A DNA stretch of 25,088 bases, from NCBI GenBank assembly GCA_028699365.1, contig JAQVUQ010000002.1, forward strand, positions 1-25,088, given 5' to 3'. The notes beneath the pieces are model-generated. The model searched no databases. It saw nothing but the letters and a program-made list of their open reading frames with translations, and had not been told where the DNA came from. Made by a program: the position numbers and the translations under genes. This DNA comes from UBA5359 sp028699365 [NCBI: bacterium] (GTDB taxonomy: Bacteria; UBP13; UBA5359). Below, piece by piece: positions 7,122-14,746 of the stretch. The stretch's first letter is position 1. Every line of letters starts with the position of its first letter.

Positions 7122-8871
7122 TTTTACTCTCCTCCTTGTTTTCGGCATCGGTGTAGACTATACCGTTGATCTCTCTGTAGAGGCTCATGCCGCAGGCCAG
7201 ATAGAAATTCAGTTCATCCACCGACATTCTCCATGACGGCGAAGCCTGCAGGAATAACTCCGAGGCGGCGGCGGCCATTTCAGCCTTACCCTTATCATAA
7301 CTTTCGTATTCCTGGAGCTTGTTGATGACTTTGGGAAGCAACCCCTTTACCCGGCGTTCATCCAGCTTCAATCCCCCCAGTTCGGTCATAAACGGTTGTG
7401 ATTTTCTCTTGACGTACTGAACGTTGAGCAGCATCCTGGTCAGAGCTCCCAGCAGAAATACCGCTCTCTTCTCCGGCCTGTCCAACTGGCCGCAATACCT
7501 GTTGAATACCGGATCGAAAATAGTTTCCGACATGGCGACCATCTCCTTTCTAAACATATGCAATCTGTCCATAAAAAGCAGCGTTTGTACGGCATCCAGT
7601 GTCATGTAAGCCCATTTGCCGTCTTCCGCGGAATTGTTGAACTCACGCCGTATCTCCCGCATAAAATGGGGCATAAGGAACCTCACGGACAACGACAGGC
7701 CCTTGAATATGCTGTTGGTTATCTCCAGAAAGTATTTATCCAGATCGTCTTCTCTCTTGCCCTCGCTGGATCGCCTGAAAAACATCCTTATCCGGCCGAA
7801 GCTGAAGGGGTGCTCCGGAAAGACAGCATCCACCCCGGCTTTGGCGGCAAATATGGTCTGTAACCGGGAGGGGAGGACGTCATCTATCAGCAGCAGGATA
7901 CGTTCGGCTCCCTGTACTTTCCGCAGAAAGAAAAGATGTAAGGCCATGGAATCCTGCTGCTGCGCCAGATAATCCAGGATTTCATTCTCATCGCTGGTAA
8001 GCCTGGCACCGCTGCTGTCTTTGGCAAGCTTAGTCTTCCTGTCAGCCATAAGGAGTACTGGCAATATGTCATCATGCAATTCGCCGATCGTGAATTGCGG
8101 CACCACCTGATAGCTGAGACCGTAGAAATAGAACGACAGGCGATCTGCCAGCAAACGCTTTCCCTCTTCCAATTGCAGCGCACAATCGGCACAGACGGGA
8201 TGATTACGCCAGCTTCTGCCGGCATCGAAATGCCCGGCAATGAATCCCGGTTTGTCGTTGGTATAGAAACTGAAGCAGGCTCCATCGGTAACATAGTCTT
8301 TCCGTTCGCCACAAACCGAGCAAACCTTGCCGGTAGCGGAAATCCTATCGCTCTTGGCTTGCACCAGCCCCAGAAATGCTGAGACAAAGGCCGGAATATC
8401 GTAAAGATAACGCTCACCGATGCGCAAAGTCAGGACAGCACCCTTCTTCAGCCTGGTTTGTTCATCTTCTATAGCAGTAATAATCGTTTTCTTTTTAAGC
8501 TCAAGCTCTTTCCTGACAGCCTCGAAAAGCGCCTTGTCGGATTTGGGAAGATCCAGTTCCTTAGCTACTCTCTTAAACCATTGTATGATTTTGCCGTCAA
8601 AGGTTTTGCCTGACTCGATAAGCATGGCCGTAGGCGAAAAGTTGCTTCCATTTGGGCTGCCGCGGCGATAGATATACTTCTCCTCACCAGGTGCATTGGT
8701 ATCTTCAATATAGATACCCTGGAAGGCGTATTCAGGGGTATCATCCAATTGGATGACCATAGTATAAGGGTAAAAACCGGCGTCAACAGGTTGTATCAGC
8801 ACCGACAGTACATCACCCCGACCGCCCCGTCCCAGACTCCAGGCACCAAGTTCCTTAATAGCCGAAAGCAC
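7108..8871 (-). CDS. cas8b: Cas8b large subunit (TM1802/Csh1 family)
   Basis: This 587-residue protein is the probable large subunit of I-B Cascade, which recognises the PAM and recruits Cas3. It has a zinc-finger-like pair of motifs, Cys184-x-x-Cys187 (KVCSVCGERK) and Cys227-x-x-Cys230 (HPVCADC), as in TM1802-type Cas8b proteins. Around them are GERYLYDIPAF and a long alpha-rich C-terminal half, which may supply the Cas11-like function through internal translation in some relatives; I cannot show that here. The start is a GTG at 8871 with an AGGGG site upstream. It lies between cas6 and cas7, the canonical I-B position. Confidence 0.9.
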   Translation of the reverse strand: MLSAIKELGAWSLGRGGRGDVLSVLIQPVDAGFYPYTMVIQLDDTPEYAFQGIYIEDTNAPGEEKYIYRRGSPNGSNFSPTAMLIESGKTFDGKIIQWFKRVAKELDLPKSDKALFEAVRKELELKKKTIITAIEDEQTRLKKGAVLTLRIGERYLYDIPAFVSAFLGLVQAKSDRISATGKVCSVCGERKDYVTDGACFSFYTNDKPGFIAGHFDAGRSWRNHPVCADCALQLEEGKRLLADRLSFYFYGLSYQVVPQFTIGELHDDILPVLLMADRKTKLAKDSSGARLTSDENEILDYLAQQQDSMALHLFFLRKVQGAERILLLIDDVLPSRLQTIFAAKAGVDAVFPEHPFSFGRIRMFFRRSSEGKREDDLDKYFLEITNSIFKGLSLSVRFLMPHFMREIRREFNNSAEDGKWAYMTLDAVQTLLFMDRLHMFRKEMVAMSETIFDPVFNRYCGQLDRPEKRAVFLLGALTRMLLNVQYVKRKSQPFMTELGGLKLDERRVKGLLPKVINKLQEYESYDKGKAEMAAAASELFLQASPSWRMSVDELNFYLACGMSLYREINGIVYTDAENKEESKNVNQ

Positions 8872-8900
8872 TTCAATTCACCCCTTTCCCAGAGGTTGCA

Positions 8901-9650
8901 CTATCTGCAATTAAACAGACCAAACCCCTGGCTGTTTTTTGAGCCTATGCCGGCATCGTATGCCATGCGCAGCATCAGCGGATGTCCGCTGATGGTAAAA
9001 TCGCCTATCCAACCCTTAATTATTGTGTTCTTGTAATTGACCGTAATCTGCCGGCAGTCTACGGCGTTATCCGACCGCTTAATGCTGAACGGCAATTCCG
9101 ACCAGTCCTGTCCCAGAAAGGCCGATCCCTTTTTGATGAGGTTCTTCTGGATAAGCTCAGAGAACTCCTTCTCCGTGTGTGAATAATAATAAGTTTTTTT
9201 GCTCCCCTCTGCTGTGTAAAGGGTGCTGTAAACAGTAACGGGAGAGAGCATGCCGATATCATATGATATGCGATCATCGAAAGAAGGAGTTTCTTGCACC
9301 GACACTTCGCTGACGGTTAAGTTATTATGCCCTAGAAAAACATCGTCCAGCCCGACAATGCCGGAGAGCAAGTTTTGCAGAAACTCTTCCCAGGGGCTGG
9401 AAATGTAAAAGGTAAAAGGGGAATAAAAAAGGATTTCCTTCTCTCGCTGATTGAAAACACAACTTCCCATCAGACGGGAGAAGGCAAAGAGCTTGAAGAT
9501 ACGCTTCTCATGGTGGAAGCCGTGATCGTGCAGAAAATGCTGCATCTTTTCATCGGTCAGCGTCCTGTAGATAAAGCCCTGAAGCATATGCTGGTGGTTT
9601 ACCGGCAGGATGACGTCATTCTGACTGGCGAGCGTTACTTTCAAGCGCAT
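8901..9650 (-). CDS. cas6: Cas6 crRNA-processing endoribonuclease
   Basis: Cas6 cuts the array transcript inside each repeat to leave the 8-nt handle. The ATG at 9650 is preceded by AGGAGG at six bases, so I use it rather than an upstream in-frame ATG at 9746; the product is 249 residues. It starts MRLKVTLASQNDVILP, has the N-terminal His-containing helix (NHQHMLQGFIY, His19 and His21, one a likely catalytic base) and ends with the glycine-rich RAMP loop GIGSKNSQGFG (234-244). It is the first gene of the I-B operon and the only cas6 in the window, so it likely also supplies crRNAs to the type III system upstream. Confidence 0.95.
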   Translation of the reverse strand: MRLKVTLASQNDVILPVNHQHMLQGFIYRTLTDEKMQHFLHDHGFHHEKRIFKLFAFSRLMGSCVFNQREKEILFYSPFTFYISSPWEEFLQNLLSGIVGLDDVFLGHNNLTVSEVSVQETPSFDDRISYDIGMLSPVTVYSTLYTAEGSKKTYYYSHTEKEFSELIQKNLIKKGSAFLGQDWSELPFSIKRSDNAVDCRQITVNYKNTIIKGWIGDFTISGHPLMLRMAYDAGIGSKNSQGFGLFNCR

Positions 9651-9730
9651 ACAATACCTCCTACCGCATATCCGTCGCTCCGGCTGCATACAGCCTGCAA
9701 GCAACCGCATTATTGGAAGCCTCTTATTTA

Positions 9731-9759
9731 AGTATAGGACTTGCAAACCAGATATGCAA
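9731..9759 (-). promoter_or_regulatory. Putative promoter of the type I-B cas operon
   Basis: On the minus strand a -10 box TATACT (9731-9736) sits 17 bp from a weak -35 TTGCAT (9754-9759), upstream of cas6. It is found by eye, and the -35 match is poor. Confidence 0.45.
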
Positions 9760-9779
9760 ACAATGTCCGGCAGTTAAGA

Positions 9780-10031
9780 TCAGATCGGTTCCGGCGCCGT
9801 AAAGAGGCATATATTACCGTCCACCGTGATATCGTAAATCTTGATAGCCACCCGCCAATGCATGCGCAAGTCCCAGGTTAAAAAAACACGAGCAAAAGCA
9901 CCCAGGCCAAGCTGTCCCTCAAGCCTATACCTACCGGCAATAATAGCGCACTGCATCTCCGGTACCAGCTGCTGATAGCTTTGCAGCATAGTTTGACGAG
10001 AAGTAACTGTGCTACCGCCTGTCGACGACAT
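9780..10031 (-). pseudogene. Remnant of a Hanks-type Ser/Thr protein kinase (N-terminal fragment)
   Basis: This 83-codon frame contains a convincing kinase opening: AGRYRLEGQLGLGAFARV followed by FLTWD and VAIKI. That matches the glycine-rich loop (GxGxxxxV) and the ATP-binding Lys of bacterial Hanks-type kinases. The frame then ends after about 16 unrelated residues, without HRD, DFG or any other lobe. Full kinases need about 260 residues, so it cannot be active. No good ribosome binding site precedes the ATG, and an in-frame stop lies two codons upstream. It sits between the two CRISPR-Cas units beside another broken gene, so I read it as a recombination or deletion scar. Confidence 0.65.
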
Positions 10032-10103
10032 ACCGTATCAGATGACAGCCAGATTGTCATCATAGCATGCTGTTACGTTCTTTTCGCTGTTAGCTATATT
10101 TCT

Positions 10104-10264
10104 TCATTGTATGGCTTTCTTACCCGCTTCGATCAATCTCTTTACCTTCTTGACTACCTTTATTACCGATCTCTTTGTAGAAGGGCATACCATGCTTCTC
10201 ACGCGTAGCCTCCGCCCTTCTGTCCAGCCTCACTGGTCGTCATCTTGCCTTTGTTCTCAGCCAT
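10104..10264 (-). pseudogene. Frameshifted KGG-repeat stress protein (GsiB/Em-like)
   Basis: Starting at an ATG with an excellent site (GAGGAGGTGAAAA), the frame reads MAENKGKMTTSEAGQKGG and then stops at GYA. A second frame continues as EATREKHGMPFYKEIGNKG, and a third ends in KVKRLIEAGKKAIQ and stop. Joined, these reproduce a small KGG-repeat (LEA-like, general stress) protein. The pattern fits a 2-base deletion after KGG and a 1-base insertion after the second KGS. The gene begins 14 bases after the stop of the type III RAMP gene. Two separate frameshifts argue for a real pseudogene over a sequencing error. The rest of 10032-10103 holds nothing I recognise. Confidence 0.7.
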
Positions 10265-10278
10265 TTTTCACCTCCTCT

Positions 10279-12708
10279 TCAGACAAGTTTCTGGAAACGG
10301 GCCTTAATTCCAGCTTTTTTGCTTTGCTCGATGATATAAAATTCTGCCAAACGATCTTCGGCTGCCTCTTCGGGAATCTTGTCTGGATTGACGATCATCG
10401 CTTCTCGAAGATCGCCTTCGAATAGGACACTCCATCGGTCGCTGTCTCGCTTCAATGTACCACGGCGCGTTTGGCCCTTTTCAACAAGTTTGATTAGTTG
10501 AGAAGGCGGAAGAGGTAAACGTTTGGCGACAATTGTTGCTATAACTCCTGTGGAATTCGATTTGCTCACGTCTGCTTCCTGTTGGGCTATTCTCGGCGGA
10601 TCAGACGGCCAGGCAGGTTCATTCTCTCTAAACACCTTATGCGGCGTTGGAAGAACCTGCCTGGATCGGAATTTATCCAAACTCATTATGTAATCAGTAC
10701 TAGAAAGTTCAGGAGGCCTTCTCTTCCAATTTAGAATATAGAACAGCGCTTCTATCCGGGCGATTTTCTGCAAGCCGGTCTTGTTCTCATCAATTGTCTC
10801 ATGGCTGCTTTTTGCATGATCGAGCATCGCTTCTTCAAACCTCTTGATGAAACCACTTCCATCATTTTCTAAAATGCCGTTATTCTCCCAGCATGCATAC
10901 CTCCTGGCTCTATCGATAAGATTAAGTTTCGACTCTATTTGCACAGTTCCCAAGCCAAGAGGCTTCCCCATCCCCAACTTGTGGGCGCAATCTTCCGGAA
11001 GTTGCAGTGCGCAGAGCAAGGCCCCCAGTTCGATATTCGTCAGGTTTTCGAAGCGGATACGTCCGAAAAAGGTCACGCCAGTCTTAACCGGCCGGATGAT
11101 CGTGTGCTGAGAGTCAATAGGGCTATCGGATTGCAAATCATCTCGTAGCTTATTATATCGTAGCTCATCATGATTGCTGAACTCTCTAACTGCATTGATC
11201 CCCTCACTATCCCAACGGTGCCAGTATAGTTTATGGCCACGGATGACTGTATGATCTCCCTGTAGATAGGTGGTAAGGTTCTCTCCTCCCTTGGTTCCGT
11301 CCTGAGTCAGGTAATGCTGGAAGCAGGTGATCTTGGGCGAGGAAAGGATACGCGGCACAATGATTTCCTCGAACCATTCCGGCTTGCTGCCGTTAGCTAC
11401 AACATCTTCGAAAAAAACCCGTCCCCTGATGGCCAGACCCTTTTTGCTTTTGCCCTGGTTGACCATTCCAAATATGACCTCAGCCAAGTCCAAATCGGCG
11501 TTCCTGATTTCTCGGGGAATCAAGTCAACTGGACTCAAGTCATAGGGAAAGCGAAACATCTGAGCCCGGCCGAAAAATACTAGCCCATCAGGATTTTCAT
11601 TAGTCTTAGCAAAGTCATCAATCAAAAAAAATACCGGCTCTCCATCACACAGGTAGCCTTTGTCTCTACGACAATTCTCTGTCGGTTTGTCTTTCGGAAA
11701 GGCCTTTTCCTGCCATTGGGTAATCTGATCTTCGTCGTGGAAACGATCCCATAAGTCATTATTAATCGTTATCATCCGTTTTTCTTTAGACAACAAGAAA
11801 ACGAATTCAAGATGCTTGTTTGGAATTCCACCGGTAATAACCAAAACACCTTCTTGACTACCATCTTGGGGCTGCAAGCTGATGGCACTGACCTTTCGAA
11901 AATGTAGATAAAAATCTGGATGCCGCAACTTACCATTTCTTATTTTCTTCTCGAAAAAATAATTCTGTTCTTCCTCGTCGCCCTTCACATAAACATGCCT
12001 GTGTTGCAATTCCTGGCTCGGTGTGGCCATAGGCCCTGACCCGTATAGCAAGCTATTTATATTGAGAGTCTCCTTGATAAGCGATTGTTCAACTCGTGTC
12101 AAGCCACATTCCTGGATAGCCCATTTTGCCCCTTCTCGTTTGACGATACCGGCTCTGACGCGGGCTCTGTATCCTGCAGCTTTTATATTTACTGAATCCC
12201 CTGAAGAAATATCAACTCCTGAGGCAAGGTTACCCAACTCATCAATAAAGTGTTCACGATAACTGTCCGCAAGCCGTCCGGGGGACATATCGCGAAAAAA
12301 CGGCCTTTCTTCCGTCACCGGCACAATCTTGCTGAAAGAGAGAATTTCCACCAGGGTTCGGATCATGCCCCGTAGGCTGGAGCCAGGGATCAACGGCCTG
12401 CCGTCCGGCGTCGTGAAAGGCTCTGGCCGCAGACGGGAGTCGCGTTTGTCCCATTTATCATCGCTCCTGATCACTGGTCCACGGATGAACAACGGCGTTA
12501 GAGTTTTGATCGAGAGATCAATCCACCCGCTGTGCGTTCCCGGCACAAACTGGTCATGCATCTTCCATGGTCTGATTTCACGACCATTGGCTTCAATACC
12601 GTTCGCCACAGTGTAAATGCAGTTGGGTAGAGGAACGAAATTGTAAGGAGCAGTAGCCATTTTTTTCATATCTGTCGGATTGATATTCGGATTGATATGT
12701 CGAGGCAT
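10279..12708 (-). CDS. Large type III RAMP protein, TIGR03986-like (Cas7 with long insertions)
   Basis: This 809-residue protein is the last gene of the type III-D operon. The opening NFVPLPNCIY, the motif IPGSSLRGMIRTLVEI (107-122) and the glycine-rich loop HKLGMGKPLGLGTV (576-589) match the TIGR03986 family of CRISPR RAMP proteins, which are Cas7-like backbone subunits. The two RAMP signatures are separated by about 460 residues, so it is either two Cas7 folds or one with a large insertion. After residue 592 come a helical part, a low-complexity linker and a small beta-rich C-terminal domain (about 735-809) that I cannot name. The ATG overlaps the csx19 stop (TAATG) and has GGAGG seven bases upstream. 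A Cas7-insertion role as in III-D variant complexes is inference. Confidence 0.88.
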   Translation of the reverse strand: MPRHINPNINPTDMKKMATAPYNFVPLPNCIYTVANGIEANGREIRPWKMHDQFVPGTHSGWIDLSIKTLTPLFIRGPVIRSDDKWDKRDSRLRPEPFTTPDGRPLIPGSSLRGMIRTLVEILSFSKIVPVTEERPFFRDMSPGRLADSYREHFIDELGNLASGVDISSGDSVNIKAAGYRARVRAGIVKREGAKWAIQECGLTRVEQSLIKETLNINSLLYGSGPMATPSQELQHRHVYVKGDEEEQNYFFEKKIRNGKLRHPDFYLHFRKVSAISLQPQDGSQEGVLVITGGIPNKHLEFVFLLSKEKRMITINNDLWDRFHDEDQITQWQEKAFPKDKPTENCRRDKGYLCDGEPVFFLIDDFAKTNENPDGLVFFGRAQMFRFPYDLSPVDLIPREIRNADLDLAEVIFGMVNQGKSKKGLAIRGRVFFEDVVANGSKPEWFEEIIVPRILSSPKITCFQHYLTQDGTKGGENLTTYLQGDHTVIRGHKLYWHRWDSEGINAVREFSNHDELRYNKLRDDLQSDSPIDSQHTIIRPVKTGVTFFGRIRFENLTNIELGALLCALQLPEDCAHKLGMGKPLGLGTVQIESKLNLIDRARRYACWENNGILENDGSGFIKRFEEAMLDHAKSSHETIDENKTGLQKIARIEALFYILNWKRRPPELSSTDYIMSLDKFRSRQVLPTPHKVFRENEPAWPSDPPRIAQQEADVSKSNSTGVIATIVAKRLPLPPSQLIKLVEKGQTRRGTLKRDSDRWSVLFEGDLREAMIVNPDKIPEEAAEDRLAEFYIIEQSKKAGIKARFQKLV

Positions 12709-13310
12709 TATCGTACCTCCTTGAAAACTTCCACAAGACGGGTTGCAGCCACACGGACGGCACCGGTCTCTTTGTCCAGCTCAAAGTAATGCTGCACTCT
12801 AAGACGAAGTGGCCAATATCCGTATTTAAAGTCATCTTCCGTGCATACCAGAGGCACGGCCTGTTCCATCCCACCGGCTGTTCCTACCCGGGTAAAGCCG
12901 GCTCTCGGCGTTCCTATGGTACGATCCCCAAGTAGAATACGCACTTCAGCGCCCGGCCGGACAGGCGAATTGTCATCTTCAATCGGACGGTCTATAATGC
13001 AACGGCCGGACAAGCCTCTTTCAGTTTTCCAGAACATGATTTCGCTTTCAGGCCCGAATAAGCGGATTTCAAGAAGATTGAAGCTGGAAATCTTTGGACT
13101 CAAGTCCGGAAACGTATTGGAGGATAATTGCCAGCATCGGTTGGAGCTTTCATATCGCCCCCAGGTTACGCCGTCATGGCAGTGGGCCAGCAACCAGGAG
13201 AAAGTATTGACACCAAACTCAGATTCTTCACTTCCGGTCACCCGGCCCAGGATGGCCTGACACGCTTGATTATCCAGCATTTCTATTCTGCATCCTTCAA
13301 GCCGGTTCAC
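12708..13310 (-). CDS. csx19: Csx19, type III-D subunit (TIGR03984-like)
   Basis: The 200-residue protein shows the pattern of Csx19: SWLLAHCHDGVTWGRYE, then LLEIRLFGPESEIMFWKTE, GRCIIDRP, and a C-terminal stretch HYFELDKETGAVRVAATRLV. Csx19 is a marker of subtype III-D and is a structural subunit of the effector complex. The start is a GTG at 13310 with AGGAGG eight bases upstream; it overlaps the stop of the double-Cas7 gene by four bases (GTGA). Its stop overlaps the start of the TIGR03986-type gene. Length and motifs are complete. Assignment is from memory of the family pattern, without an alignment. Confidence 0.82.
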   Translation of the reverse strand: MNRLEGCRIEMLDNQACQAILGRVTGSEESEFGVNTFSWLLAHCHDGVTWGRYESSNRCWQLSSNTFPDLSPKISSFNLLEIRLFGPESEIMFWKTERGLSGRCIIDRPIEDDNSPVRPGAEVRILLGDRTIGTPRAGFTRVGTAGGMEQAVPLVCTEDDFKYGYWPLRLRVQHYFELDKETGAVRVAATRLVEVFKEVR

Positions 13311-14746
13311 GATCGCACCTCCTTGCGAAACTCTGCTATCTTTTCATTCAAGAGAGCTTTGGTCTCATCCGCAATCTTAAGACCAGATCCGATGATCGCC
13401 ATCTTCTTATCAACAAAACGAATCCTAGCTGTGCCGTTGATTACTCCACGTCCTACGGAACTCGCACCACCCACGTTCAGATCACCGGAGAACAGATCTT
13501 TAAGCAACAGCAAGAGCAATCCTGTCTCTCCAAACTTGGGGTTTCGCAGTTCTAAGCGTACTGCTGCTTTCCCACCATAATCCGGTTCTTCATCAAAGAG
13601 AGCGCTCTTAGCCACCCCTTGGGTGAAACGATCAATGCGGATGCGTGACGGACGCATTCGCGTCCCACCGGTAACCACGCTTTCGGAGATTGTCAGACGG
13701 GAAGCAGTATGTTCAACTGTGGAGTCCTCCTGATCTCCTTGCGGCGTACCGAAGATACTATTGATCCGGATTTCCGCATTATTTTCTTTATTGGAGACAA
13801 TACGAGCGATTTTCAGCGCTCGATTTCTCAGTATGCCGGCTAGGCTCGTCCCTGGTAGAACAGACTGTCCACCGGAAACAAGGTGTACTGTGTCCGGCGC
13901 ATCAGACGTAGCGGCCGGACTGCGCACCAAAATTCCACCCAAGAGAGATAATTCAGCATCAATTACCACCCTCTCCCGCTTATCCTGAATTTCTTCCCGG
14001 CTAATGGGCAAGACAGCATAGCAAGCTTTCCATAGAGAATCATGAGCCCTGACATCGTCCCCAATAGGGTTCATGGCATCTGAGGTCAACCAATTAAGCC
14101 AACCCTCTTGTGCGGTTAAATCGTGCCGAATAGCACGCCAATTTCGAGCAGTGACCGCTCCTAATCCTCTGGAGCGCCTCATTCCAAGAGCGATATCCCC
14201 TTCTGTCAAACCGTTTGACGCCTCAACGAGAAAATTGACCAACCTGGATTCCGATGTGGTATCCGGAACTATCAGATCCATCCGAACCGGGAAAATCGTT
14301 CCCGCCGGAAGCACCTCCATATCAAACTTCTTATGGGCTTCCACCGTACCGCTTGTCGGCTCAATGGCTACTCCATCACGGATTTCCACTGACATACCGT
14401 CGGGCAATTTCCCCAAGGAGTCAAAAACAATCAGGAGGCTGCGTGCCCCTTCACTATCCAGTAACGCTGAACCGAATAGAGCAGCTATGTCTGGAACTTT
14501 TTCTTTTGACCGGTATCCGCCAAGGATATCGGCCAGATGGCTGCGTAATGCACCAGCCAAGGATGTTCCGAGAAGCAGCGGTACTCCATCTCTAGGATCT
14601 CGCAAGACCGGCATGTCCACAGCAACGCCTGCAGAACCTCTAAAATGGGTAGCCGTTTTAAGCACAATCTCACCGGTGATAACCCAGCGCGCGATCATGG
14701 CCTGTATACCGCCGGTAATCCCTGGTAATAATGCTTCATTACTCAT
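13307..14746 (-). CDS. Double Cas7 (Csm3-like) RAMP fusion of the III-D complex
   Basis: The 479-residue protein contains two Cas7 units. The first has AGVAVDMPVLRD (38-50), with Asp44 at the place of the Csm3 catalytic Asp, followed by VPLLLGTSLAGALRS (55-69) and the glycine-rich GMRRSRGLGAVTA (188-200). The second has GILVRSPAATSDAPD (271-285), VLPGTSLAGILRN (296-308) and GGASSVGRGV near the end. Cas7-2x fusions are known from III-D variant complexes, where each active Asp gives one cut in target RNA. The chosen ATG (14746) follows AAAGGAG and overlaps the csx10 stop in ATGAGTAA; an earlier in-frame start (14836) lies deep inside csx10. Whether the second unit has a working Asp is uncertain. 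Confidence 0.88.
   Translation of the reverse strand: MSNEALLPGITGGIQAMIARWVITGEIVLKTATHFRGSAGVAVDMPVLRDPRDGVPLLLGTSLAGALRSHLADILGGYRSKEKVPDIAALFGSALLDSEGARSLLIVFDSLGKLPDGMSVEIRDGVAIEPTSGTVEAHKKFDMEVLPAGTIFPVRMDLIVPDTTSESRLVNFLVEASNGLTEGDIALGMRRSRGLGAVTARNWRAIRHDLTAQEGWLNWLTSDAMNPIGDDVRAHDSLWKACYAVLPISREEIQDKRERVVIDAELSLLGGILVRSPAATSDAPDTVHLVSGGQSVLPGTSLAGILRNRALKIARIVSNKENNAEIRINSIFGTPQGDQEDSTVEHTASRLTISESVVTGGTRMRPSRIRIDRFTQGVAKSALFDEEPDYGGKAAVRLELRNPKFGETGLLLLLLKDLFSGDLNVGGASSVGRGVINGTARIRFVDKKMAIIGSGLKIADETKALLNEKIAEFRKEVRS

Noticed and set aside
10111-10425. A plus-strand frame of 104 codons over the end of the large RAMP gene
   Set aside because: It is antisense to the KGG pseudogene and the RAMP gene and has no recognisable domain.
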